64,000 nt of DNA. It comes from Wocania arenilitoris (GTDB taxonomy: Bacteria; Bacteroidota; Bacteroidia; Flavobacteriales; Flavobacteriaceae). Made by a program: the position numbers and the translations under genes. Shown piece after piece: positions 18,372 to 28,100 of the stretch. Numbering within the stretch: the stretch's first letter is position 1; the number at the start of each line of letters is the position of its first letter. The notes beneath the pieces were generated by a model, which made no database searches, was not told where the DNA came from, and saw nothing but the letters and a program-made list of their open reading frames with translations. The stretch spans positions 124,001 to 188,000 of the forward strand of contig NZ_JAKKDU010000006.1 in the NCBI RefSeq assembly GCF_021728535.1, written 5' to 3'.

Positions 18372-20663
18372 ATGAAAAAACACTTTCACATTTTGGAAAA
18401 ATGGTTTGATCAATTTTTCATGTTTTTACAAAAAAGCAATGATTACTTCAATATTGTTTCTAAAGTAATATTAATTACAACAAGCCTATTATTATTTGTA
18501 TATACTACTATGCTGGTTATTGAGGTAAATGCATCATGGATGTATTTAAGATTTGCCAGTATTTTTCTAGTATTAGTTCTATTTGCTATTATTTTAAACT
18601 GGATTTTTGATAAAGTTATCTATATTCCAAAATTATTTAGAGCTGCAATAGTGGTTTCTGCTCCAATATTATTTATGGTCTCAGAAAGAGATCCTATTAT
18701 TGTAGCTTTTTTACTCTTTTTTTTTACACTTATAGGATCACTAATTTACCTTTTTTCTAGAAACAAATTTTCTAGTTATTCTCTATTTATAAAGACTATT
18801 TCTTGTTTAGGAATAATATTAGCGATGTCTTTGAGTTCTATTGCAATATGGTTTTATTCAATTCCTGGCTTTGAAATGAAAGAAACCATTAATGCGGCCT
18901 CTTTTTCAATGGATAGAAAAATAAAAATAAGTTCCCCTGCTGTTAAAGGCAATTACGAGGTAGAAGAAATTACTTATGGAAGTGGAAATGATAAGAATAG
19001 ATTAGAATTTGGTGCTAACGTTAATATAAAAACAACATCGATAAATTGCAATAATTTTATTGGTAATTGGAGTGGTATTAACGGATGGTGGAGAACTAAA
19101 TACTGGGGGTTTGATGCTACTAAAATACCCCTAAATGGTCGTGTTTGGTGCCCGAAAACTAAAGGCAAATTCCCATTAGTTCTAATAATTCATGGTGATC
19201 ACCCTATGCAAGACCATTCAGATGGAGGTTATGGCTATTTAGGACAACTATTATCTTCTCGAGGTTATGTTGTTGTTTCTGTAGATCAAAATTTTATTAA
19301 TGTATTATGGTCTTATACTTCGGGTGTTTTATTTGAAGAAAATGATGCACGGGCTATTATTTTGTTGGAGCATTTAAAATTATGGCATGCATGGAATAAA
19401 GATAGCGAACATATGTTCTATCAAAAAATAGACACAAATAATATAGCTTTAATTGGTCATTCTAGAGGAGGAGAGGCTATATCTCACGCAGCACTAATTA
19501 ATAAATTACCATACTATCCTGATAATGCCTTAATAAAATTCGATTACAATTATAGAATCAAATCTCTTTTAGCTATTGGAGCAGTTGATGGTCAATATAA
19601 ACCTTCAAACGATTACACCAAATTAGAAAATATTAATTATTTAAGTATTCATGGTACTCATGATGGTGAAGTTACAGACTTTATGGGTTTAAAACAATTT
19701 GGTAGAATTAATTTTACAGATAGTTTATATCATATTAAGTCTGCAATTTTAATAGATGGAGCTAATCACGGACAATTTAATTCGACTTGGGGAAACAAAG
19801 ATTCCTATAGTCCATTTTCAAAGCTATTAAATTTAAAAGGATTGATGTCTGAAAAGAACCAACAACAGATAGCAAAAGTTTATATATCTGGTTTTCTAGA
19901 TGCAACCTTAAAGGAGAGTAAGGCATATCTGCCTCTATTCAAAATAACTCCATTGTTTAGAGAATGGGTTCCAGATATTGTTTTAATGAATGAATTTGAA
20001 GACTCTAACAGCCACTATCTGTGTACTTTTGATGAAGATTTTGATTTATCTACAACAACTACTAACTCAGGCATAATTTCTTCTAAAAACTTAAGTTTAT
20101 GGAAAGAAAAAAAGTATAAAAGAGGCAGTAAGGCTTTAGTTTTAGGATGGAATGAAACAGAAAATTTATTAAAAAAAGAAAAACCTTATTTTAATATTAA
20201 CTTTCCTGTAAGTATAAAAAATATCAATACAAATTCAGTATTCACTTTTTCAATTAGAGACTCTAGAGATAACCATGAATCTTTGTTGCAAATTGCATCT
20301 AAAAATAAAGAAAAAGTTGAAGCATTAAATAAAAGTGATTTTTCTAAAAATCATCTATTGAAACAAAAATTGATAGACTTTTCTATTATTTTATCAGATA
20401 TTGAAGGTAAAAAAGTAACTTTCTTACTAAGTGATTATTCATATTTGCAAATTGGACTTAAGCATGCAATTATGAAGACAGATTTTATTACAAATGATTT
20501 TAAATCTATACCAATGATGCAAACTTATTCTTTTCCGTTGAAAGATCTAATTAAAATTAATTCAAAGATAGATTTTGACAAAATCACTAATATTCAATTT
20601 TTATTTAATAAAACACAAAAGGGAGTTATTACAATTGATAACATCGGTTTTACCAAAAATTAA
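18372..20663 (+). CDS. Membrane-anchored alpha/beta hydrolase (763 aa)
   Basis: The N-terminal ~165 residues hold about five hydrophobic segments (about 27-45, 52-78, 85-101, 106-127, 138-160). A large hydrolase domain follows. The nucleophile elbow is IALIGHSRGGEA with Ser364, and upstream LVLIIHGDHP supplies the oxyanion-hole strand. A likely acid is in AIGAVDGQY and a likely His in DGANHGQF. This matches the PET-hydrolase/chlorophyllase-like group of the superfamily, followed by a beta-rich C-terminal part. The substrate is unknown. The gene is convergent with the phosphopantetheinyl transferase (1 base between stops) and may act on the NRPS product or be unrelated. It sits between the intact transferase and the decayed copy. 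Confidence 0.75.
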   Translation: MKKHFHILEKWFDQFFMFLQKSNDYFNIVSKVILITTSLLLFVYTTMLVIEVNASWMYLRFASIFLVLVLFAIILNWIFDKVIYIPKLFRAAIVVSAPILFMVSERDPIIVAFLLFFFTLIGSLIYLFSRNKFSSYSLFIKTISCLGIILAMSLSSIAIWFYSIPGFEMKETINAASFSMDRKIKISSPAVKGNYEVEEITYGSGNDKNRLEFGANVNIKTTSINCNNFIGNWSGINGWWRTKYWGFDATKIPLNGRVWCPKTKGKFPLVLIIHGDHPMQDHSDGGYGYLGQLLSSRGYVVVSVDQNFINVLWSYTSGVLFEENDARAIILLEHLKLWHAWNKDSEHMFYQKIDTNNIALIGHSRGGEAISHAALINKLPYYPDNALIKFDYNYRIKSLLAIGAVDGQYKPSNDYTKLENINYLSIHGTHDGEVTDFMGLKQFGRINFTDSLYHIKSAILIDGANHGQFNSTWGNKDSYSPFSKLLNLKGLMSEKNQQQIAKVYISGFLDATLKESKAYLPLFKITPLFREWVPDIVLMNEFEDSNSHYLCTFDEDFDLSTTTTNSGIISSKNLSLWKEKKYKRGSKALVLGWNETENLLKKEKPYFNINFPVSIKNINTNSVFTFSIRDSRDNHESLLQIASKNKEKVEALNKSDFSKNHLLKQKLIDFSIILSDIEGKKVTFLLSDYSYLQIGLKHAIMKTDFITNDFKSIPMMQTYSFPLKDLIKINSKIDFDKITNIQFLFNKTQKGVITIDNIGFTKN

Positions 20664-20664
20664 T

Positions 20665-21399
20665 TTAATTTTGGTTTTCAGCTAATGTAAAATTATAATA
20701 ATTTATACTTTTAATATTACCTTTTATTGAAACAGCACCTATGTAATTTTCTTTTAGAGAAAAAGTAAATAATTTCCATAAGTTCTTTTCTTTTATATCC
20801 CATTTAGTTTCTAATAGCTCTGTTTTTTTATCTGAATTTATACATACAGAAAATGAGTCTAGGGGAAATGTAAGCCCTAAAGATTTGGCTTTTATAAAGG
20901 ATTCTTTTCGCGTCCAGCATCTATAAAAATATTCAGTATGCATTTCTTTAGGTAGTTTTTTTAAAGTTTCAATTTCTAATTCTGAAAAATAATTTGAAAC
21001 GATTTCCAATACATCAAAATCATTTTTAATCTTTTCAACGTCAATACCAATATCAAAACTCTTAACAAAACCTATGGCGCCTAGGTTACCAGAATGAGAG
21101 ACATTAAATTTTAAATCTGAATTAAAATCAAATTCAGGCTTACCATATTCGCCATATTTGAATTCAATTTCTTTTGCATTCATATCCAAATAAGCTGCAC
21201 TTAAAATGCGTAATGCTCCACGCGAAATAATAAATTGGTTTTGGTCTTTTTTAAAACGAAATTTTGAAGCTTTTTCTTTTTCATTGTCAGAAAGCAAGTT
21301 TAAAAAAAAAGAGATATTATCTGATTGCTTGCCAAAATTAACATGCCATACATGGACTCTATTAGCTAATAAAGGCTTGACTTTTATTAATGATAACAT
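20665..21399 (-). CDS. Sfp-type 4'-phosphopantetheinyl transferase
   Basis: This enzyme transfers phosphopantetheine from CoA to a Ser on carrier domains, here most likely the carriers in the neighbouring NRPS genes. Length 244 aa is normal for the Sfp group. Motifs: FNVSHSG (residues 98-104), the metal-binding GIDVE with Asp120 and Glu122, and WTRKESFIKAK with Glu166. It is the last gene of the minus-strand NRPS operon, starting 4 bases after the C-PCP-TE gene, which supports dedicated service to that pathway. A broken 3' copy of a related gene lies 2.6 kb to the left on the same strand, so this gene is probably the incoming of two versions. Confidence 0.93.
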   Translation of the reverse strand: MLSLIKVKPLLANRVHVWHVNFGKQSDNISFFLNLLSDNEKEKASKFRFKKDQNQFIISRGALRILSAAYLDMNAKEIEFKYGEYGKPEFDFNSDLKFNVSHSGNLGAIGFVKSFDIGIDVEKIKNDFDVLEIVSNYFSELEIETLKKLPKEMHTEYFYRCWTRKESFIKAKSLGLTFPLDSFSVCINSDKKTELLETKWDIKEKNLWKLFTFSLKENYIGAVSIKGNIKSINYYNFTLAENQN

Positions 21400-21403
21400 G
21401 GTA

Positions 21404-23800
21404 TTAATTATCTTGAATCATTACTTTCTCTATTTTTTCTGCCAATAAATCTGCATGTGGCGAGCTAAATAGTTGATGGTGCACCCCTTCTGTAAACAAC
21501 ACATTAACATCTTGTGTAGTAATGCTGTTCCAAGCATTAATATAAGTTGGGTTTAACTTTTTATCTGGTTTTTCGGTTAAAATTAAGTTTGTAACACCAG
21601 GATGCTTTTTATCCCATTTGTAAAGTTTGTAAATCCGTATTAAATTTTGTTTTATTTTTTCAAGATTTTTTTTATTTGAAGAGGCAAACAATTGGATAAC
21701 TGTTGGTTCTATAAAACGCTCATAATTATTCGAAATCATTAGCTTTATTGCACTAATTGGGTTGCTAGTTAGTCGCTTAAAAAAACCCGAAAGGCGCATT
21801 TTTATACGTGTTGGATCTGTGAAATCTTCTTGTTTAATAATACTATCTATAACAATAAGGTTTGTAGTGTCTCCCTGTTTTTTAAAAGCATCAGCAATTT
21901 CAATACCTACTGCTGGACTAAAACAATACACAAGTAAATTGTATGGCCCATTAGGTTGAATATCCTTAATTTCTTTAGCATAATCCTTTGCCATTTCCTC
22001 AATGTTTTGGTGCATTTTTTCATTACCACTTATGCCAGATGGCTGTATGGCATAAACAGGTGTTTCTTTGTCTAAAGCATTAGCAATTGGGTTAAAGAAA
22101 AAAACATAGCCACCACCACCATGAATACAAAATAGGGGCTTATTACTTCCTGAGGTTTTTATGGGTACAACATAATTCCAAGGGGCATTATTTTTATCTT
22201 CAATAATATATTTTGAAAGTGCTTCAATATTTGGGTATTCAAGTAAGGTGATTGGTGATATTTTTATTTTTAGCTTTTTTTCAATTAGGGTAAACATCTT
22301 TATAGCTAATAACGATTTTCCACCTATTTCAAAGAAATTATCGGTAATACTAATATTATTTTTATTGAGTAAGTTTTCCCAAATTTTTAATAGCTCTAGT
22401 TGTGTTTTATTTTTTGGACTAACTATTTGACTTGCATCATTAGTTTTTTCAATGGTTTCATTAAATATATTAGAGTTTATTGGGGTTATATTTTCTAATA
22501 TAGATTCAATTGTTATGGATTGATTATTATAAAGAAGATTAATTATTTCTTCAAATCGGTTTAAAATCCAATGATTTATGTCATCTGAAAAAATCGATTC
22601 ATCACTGAATAAATAAATTTCAATAATGTCACCAGTTTTTACAGTTAATGTTAACGGATACGTTGTTGTTATACCACTTTGCGAACTGTGTACAGTAATA
22701 TTTCCAGCTTTTATATCGTCCCAAGGGTAATTCTCAAAAATAAAAAGGCTATCAAAAAGGTTTTCAGAACTGCTATCAATCCATTCAGTTATTTCTCCTG
22801 TAGTAAACTGCTCATATTTTCTAGCTTCTAATTGTTGCGTTTGTATACTTGTAAGCCAATCTTTAGTACTTAAATTAAACTTTATTAAAGTTCTTACTGG
22901 TAGTACATTAGCAAACATACCTGCTAATAGCTCTATATTTGGAAAATCACCCGATCTGCCCGAAACCGTATTTCCATATGTAATATCTTTAGTATTTGAA
23001 TATTTTGATATTATTAAAGCCCACAAACCTTGAAACAAAGTATTTAAAGTAACTTGATTTGTTTTTGCTAAAGCTTGTGCTTTTTGACTAGTTTCAGTCG
23101 ATAAATTGATATGATTATTTACAGTTGTATTTAGTGCTGTATTTTTTTTATTGAATAAAAAAGGGTTTTTAAAATCTCTAAATGTTTTTGTCCAGAAATT
23201 TTTAGCGGCATTTGTATCGGTTTCCTTTAACCAATTGAGGTAAGATTTATAACTAGGTATTGGCTCTAATAAAGCATTTTTATTATTAGCTAGTGCATCG
23301 TAAAATGTAAATATATCTTTTAAGATTATGCTAGAAGACCAACCATCTAATAGCAAATGATGGCAGCACCAAATCAAGTAATGCGAGTCTTTTTTTGTTT
23401 TAATTAAACTTACTTTTCCTAATGGTTTTTTTTGAAAGTTGAGACCAGTATTTTTATTATTAATCTTATATGCTTCTAGCTTTTGTTGTTGGGTTTCATC
23501 ATTTTCATTCGTCCAATCTAAAATATTCCAATCAATATTTCCATTAGGTTTTACAAGCTGTATAGGCTTTTTTATTTTTTCCCAATGTACAGAAGTTCTT
23601 AAAATAGGGTGGCGCTTAATAGCTAAATCCCAAGCTTGTTTTAAGAAATCGATATTTAAATTACCATCTAAAGTACACTGTACATTTAAAAAACCTTGGT
23701 CTTTTTTTGCAGTTAAGTGATGAAACAGTATCCCTTGCTGCATTGTACTAAGGGGATAAATAGCTTCAATTTTTGATTTTTCCTTAGAATCATCAACCAT
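21404..23800 (-). CDS. NRPS terminal subunit, C-PCP-TE, without adenylation domain
   Basis: Terminal module of the synthetase. A condensation domain covers about 15-440. Its start (IYPLSTMQQGILFHHL) and the active-site motif HHLLLDGWSS at 147-156 are typical of DCL domains, which accept a D-configured donor. This agrees with the epimerization domain ending the neighbouring NRPS. A peptidyl carrier follows with FFEIGGKSL (Ser496). A thioesterase begins near 545 (FCIHGGGG). At the nucleophile elbow the usual GxSxG reads VYCFSP, placing Cys626 at the Ser position, with Asp652 (VIDS) and His774 (GVHHQLF) completing the triad. No A domain is present between C and PCP, so the carrier must be loaded in trans or used otherwise. 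It lies 35 bases after the glycosyltransferase gene. Confidence 0.9.
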   Translation of the reverse strand: MVDDSKEKSKIEAIYPLSTMQQGILFHHLTAKKDQGFLNVQCTLDGNLNIDFLKQAWDLAIKRHPILRTSVHWEKIKKPIQLVKPNGNIDWNILDWTNENDETQQQKLEAYKINNKNTGLNFQKKPLGKVSLIKTKKDSHYLIWCCHHLLLDGWSSSIILKDIFTFYDALANNKNALLEPIPSYKSYLNWLKETDTNAAKNFWTKTFRDFKNPFLFNKKNTALNTTVNNHINLSTETSQKAQALAKTNQVTLNTLFQGLWALIISKYSNTKDITYGNTVSGRSGDFPNIELLAGMFANVLPVRTLIKFNLSTKDWLTSIQTQQLEARKYEQFTTGEITEWIDSSSENLFDSLFIFENYPWDDIKAGNITVHSSQSGITTTYPLTLTVKTGDIIEIYLFSDESIFSDDINHWILNRFEEIINLLYNNQSITIESILENITPINSNIFNETIEKTNDASQIVSPKNKTQLELLKIWENLLNKNNISITDNFFEIGGKSLLAIKMFTLIEKKLKIKISPITLLEYPNIEALSKYIIEDKNNAPWNYVVPIKTSGSNKPLFCIHGGGGYVFFFNPIANALDKETPVYAIQPSGISGNEKMHQNIEEMAKDYAKEIKDIQPNGPYNLLVYCFSPAVGIEIADAFKKQGDTTNLIVIDSIIKQEDFTDPTRIKMRLSGFFKRLTSNPISAIKLMISNNYERFIEPTVIQLFASSNKKNLEKIKQNLIRIYKLYKWDKKHPGVTNLILTEKPDKKLNPTYINAWNSITTQDVNVLFTEGVHHQLFSSPHADLLAEKIEKVMIQDN

Positions 23801-23835
23801 AGTTTTTCTTTTTCACAGCAATATAATACATGTTT

Positions 23836-25137
23836 TTATAAATATGAAGATATTTTTTTTGCATCATAGCTTTTGTAAATCGTATAAGTAGTTAGCATTT
23901 CTTTTTGAAAGTTAATATTTTTCAAAATAGTATTGATTTTTGAATGAATTTCGTCTGAAGTATCTATGTCCTTATCGCCCATCAAACCTAAACCATGATA
24001 AGCAATTCTGGCTGCATTACCGTTTTGGTCATATTTTTTACCAGAATAAATTAGCATAGGCACTTTATTGCTTATACATTCATTTATGGTATGAATACCG
24101 CCATGGTTAATACTACAATCTATTTTGCTTAAAAGATAGAACTGCGGCACCCATTTAAAAACATGTACATTATTTGATAAATTATTGAAAGTATTAGAGC
24201 TTAATTTTCCTCCAAGTGAGATGATGAGTTCCCATTTTTTTTCATCTTTAACAGCATCAATTACTTTTTTAACAAAACTAGTGTCGCCTGTCTCTGTCAT
24301 TGTGGTTATTGAGCAATAAATGAGTTTTTTATTGTTTTTTGTTTTTGAATCTATAATTGCTTTTAATGTATTAGGAAGGTTTAAATTTTCAGAATTGTTT
24401 TCAAACACCATAGGTCCAATGTAGGTTATATTTTTAGGTTTGCTATGAGGAAACTCTAATTCTGGTAGTGTCATGGATAAAATAGGTAAATATTTATGAA
24501 TAAATACCGATGGAAAATTTCTTGAAATTAACACTTTTCTAGATAAGCCTATACTTTTAGCATACTTTTTCAATATAGATCTTCGGCTATTTTTAAGTGT
24601 AATTTTATTTAAGTAAGCTCGTCCAAAAACCTTCATTTTTAAAAATACCCAAGCATATAGTATACCAATTAGACTACCTTTTAATCCGTTTTTTGGAATG
24701 ATACTTGTTCGTATTGGTGGCAGATTATAGCGCATTCTGCTACAAAAAAACTGACTAATTAACTTAACTGGGATATTGAATTTTATACACGTAAAAATAA
24801 GTTCGTGAAGTTCTTCGTCAATAAGTACTAAGTTAGGTTTTAAATCGGATAAGGTTTTTTCGTAAACTTCAAAATTTAGCGCCTTAAATCCATTACAATA
24901 TTGGCTTTTTAAATGAGTAAAATGATAAATAACTCCTTTTGGTTTTAAAAATGTAAAATCAAAATTAATTTCTGGTAACTGTATATAATCAATTTTATGT
25001 TTTTCAATTTTTTCTTTAATATCGATAGGGCATAGGTATGTAACTTTGTAACCTTCATCTTTTAATTTTTTAACCAATTTAAGGCTAGCATTGGTGATAC
25101 CAACTAAACCTGAAGTTATAATAGCTACATGTTTCAT
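23836..25137 (-). CDS. GT1-family glycosyltransferase (MGT/UGT type)
   Basis: A 433-residue GT-B fold glycosyltransferase that would move a sugar from a nucleotide sugar to a small-molecule acceptor. The N-terminal domain begins HVAIITSGLVGITNASLKL. The C-terminal donor-binding part carries NHGGIHTINECI followed by KYDQNGNAARIAYHG, corresponding to the HGG, E and DQxxNA positions of natural-product and UDP-glucuronosyl-type transferases. It lies inside the NRPS operon: 4 bases after the C-A-PCP-E gene and 35 bases before the C-PCP-TE gene. I infer that it glycosylates the peptide or an acyl group attached to it; the donor and acceptor are not visible in the sequence. Confidence 0.85.
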   Translation of the reverse strand: MKHVAIITSGLVGITNASLKLVKKLKDEGYKVTYLCPIDIKEKIEKHKIDYIQLPEINFDFTFLKPKGVIYHFTHLKSQYCNGFKALNFEVYEKTLSDLKPNLVLIDEELHELIFTCIKFNIPVKLISQFFCSRMRYNLPPIRTSIIPKNGLKGSLIGILYAWVFLKMKVFGRAYLNKITLKNSRRSILKKYAKSIGLSRKVLISRNFPSVFIHKYLPILSMTLPELEFPHSKPKNITYIGPMVFENNSENLNLPNTLKAIIDSKTKNNKKLIYCSITTMTETGDTSFVKKVIDAVKDEKKWELIISLGGKLSSNTFNNLSNNVHVFKWVPQFYLLSKIDCSINHGGIHTINECISNKVPMLIYSGKKYDQNGNAARIAYHGLGLMGDKDIDTSDEIHSKINTILKNINFQKEMLTTYTIYKSYDAKKISSYL

Positions 25138-25141
25138 GTTA

Positions 25142-28100
25142 TTAAAGCTCTAAATCGTTAAGAAGATTATCTAAATCATCTTGATCTAGATCTACATCTT
25201 CAAAATCTGATGGTGTGTATTTTACAGTATTAGAGCTTATGCAATGGGCAACAATATTTTTTAAAGCTTCATTAAAACCACCAATTATAGTTTTTATGGT
25301 TTCAGGTTTGTGTATTTTATTAGAAAAACTCCAATTTAAACCTAATATGCCATCTTTAATTAAAGCGTTTATTTCTAAATAATAATGTCTTTCACTTAAC
25401 GTATGTCTTGTATTTTTTGATAGAAACTCTATATTACTATCTCCTGTACTTTGCTTACCTAAAAAGTTGAAAACAATTTCAGGATATTCAGTATTTCCTA
25501 AGCTAGAAGTTAAATATCGCAGCAAACCATAACCTATGCCCCCATTGGGTATTTGGCGCATTTGCTCTTTTATTGTTATGATTTTTGAAGCTAAATCTGT
25601 AGTCGATTCAAAATTAAATGTTTTAGGAAAAAAGGCTGTAAACCAACCCACAGTATTAGATAAATCGATGTCGGTATTTAAAGTTTCTCTACCATGTCGC
25701 TCCATAGCAAGTGTTATTTTCTTGTTGTTACACCAAAGGCTTAATACATCAACCAAAGCAGTTAAAAGTAATTCGTCAATTTTTGTATTATAGGTATTGT
25801 TAGCATTATTAATAAGGTTGTTTGTTATTGATTCTTCAACTTCAAAATAAATGTCGCTAACGTCTTTTTCAAATATAGGCGGCTTGTCTTCAAAATCTTT
25901 TGGGAGGTTAATTTTGTTTGCTATCTGTGTTTTCCAAAAATCTATTTCATCGGTTATGGTTTTTGATTTTGCCAATGCTAATAAATGATTCCCCCAAGTT
26001 TTAATAGATGCTGTTTTAGTGTTTTTTTCTGAAAGCTTATTGTTATAAATAGCTTCAGTATAACTATTTAAAATTATCTGCCACGACACAAAATCTATGA
26101 CCAAGTGATGTGCTAATAGCAAGATGCTGTTTGTTGCAATATTGCCAGTTTCAAAATAAATACACTTAAAAAGACAATCCTTTTCAAGCGTTATGTTTTC
26201 TTGAATGTCTTTTAAAACAGTTTCGATTTTTGAATTGTAATTTGAAGGATTTTCGTTTGAAATATCAACAGTTATAAAAGCTTCAACATTTGTTGGATTT
26301 AAAACTTTAGCAGTCCATTTTTTGTTTTCTAGATAAAAGCTTAATCGCAGTGCATCGTGCATTTCTATCACATGATTTGTGATTTCAGAGAGCAAATTTT
26401 TATTAGCGGTTTTTGGTAAATCTTGTATTTTAAATATTTGATTCCAGTATTGTGGAGCCGTTTTATGGGTTTCAAAAAACCATTCTTGAATAGGCGTTAA
26501 TGGCACTTTGCCAATAACCATTACCTCGGTAACTTTGCTTGTTTCGTTTTCTAAAGACACAAACATAGCTAATTCTGAAATGGTTTGATGCTCGAACAAT
26601 TGATTAGGGGCAATAACCAAACCTGCTTTTCGTGCTTTTGCTATAATTTGAATACTTAAAATGGAATCGCCACCAATTTCAAAAAAGTTATCGGTAATGC
26701 TTAGCGATTTAATATTTAAAATATCTTCCCAGATATTAAGTAGTTTTTGCTCAATGTCGTTTTTTGGTTTTTCAGCGCGGTTGCTGTTACTTGGTTTAAG
26801 TTCAACTTGAATTTTGCTAAGTGATTTTTTGTCAACTTTTCCATTAGGAAGCTGAGGGATTTTTTCAATTAAAACAAAACTACTCGGAATCATGTAATCG
26901 GGTAATACTTTTTTAAGCTGAAGTTTTAATTCATTTTCATTAAAAGGTTTCTTTGGTATTATATAAGCAACGAGTCGCTTTGGTTTGTCTTCATCTTGTT
27001 TTACTAAAACAACGGCTTGATTTACTAGCGTATTTTTGCTTATGGTGCTTTCAATATCATCTAATTCTACGCGGTAACCCCTTATTTTAATTTGCTGGTC
27101 TATTCGCCCTAAAAACTCAATAGTTCCATCATTTCTGTATTTAGCTAAATCGCCTGTTTTATATAGTTTTTCGTTTGTGTTAAAAGGACTTTCAACAAAA
27201 ACCTTATTAGATAAATCAGGTCTGTTTAAATAGCCTTTTGAAAGTCCGTCGCCACAAATATAAATTTCACCTGAAGTACCAAAAGCAACTTTATTTTTAT
27301 CGTCGTCTAACAAATAAATTTGTGCATTTGCAACAGGCTTTCCAATTGGGATTTGCGTTTTTTCTAAATCAGAAATTCCAATTTTATGGGCAATACACCA
27401 GACTGAAGCTTCTGTTGGCCCATATTCGTTATAAAGTAACACATTGGGTAGGGTTTTAAAATGAATTTCGCAAAGCGATTTTGGGCAAGCCTCTCCAGCA
27501 ACTATAACTGTTGTTAAACTTTTAAGCTTGTTAGCATCAACATTTTCTAATATAACTTTATATAAAGATGGAAGCATTAGCGTGTGGCTAACGTTGTGCT
27601 GTTCAATAATATCTACAATTTTTACAAGGTCTTGTTCAATTCGTTTTTCTGCAATTACTAAATTTCCACCTGTGCAAAGCGTCCAGAAAATACCAGCTTT
27701 AGAGCTATCAAAAGAAATAGACGATATGAGTAAAAACGCCGAAGGGTTTTCAGTGTAAAAATCTAATCTTCCAGCAGTGGAATTGATAATATTCGTATGG
27801 GTAATGGGAACACCTTTTGGTTCGCCTGTACTGCCCGAAGTGTAAATTATATAGGCTAAATCGGTCCCTTTTACTATTGGTAATTCAATAGTATTATCAT
27901 TTTGTGAGCTATCAATTTTATCGATTAAAATAGGGTTTCCTTTAAATTCACTAAAAAGATTTAAAAGCGAATTTTGAGAAACAATACTATCAACTTTAGC
28001 ATCTTTAAGCATAAAATTAACACGCTGTTTTGGGTATTCGGGATCGATTGGTAAATACGCGCAACCAGATTTTAAAATGCCCAACATGCCAATAATCATA

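Noticed and set aside
21206-21448. Plus-strand frames across the NRPS and transferase genes
   Set aside because: They overlap strongly supported minus-strand genes and have no motif of their own.
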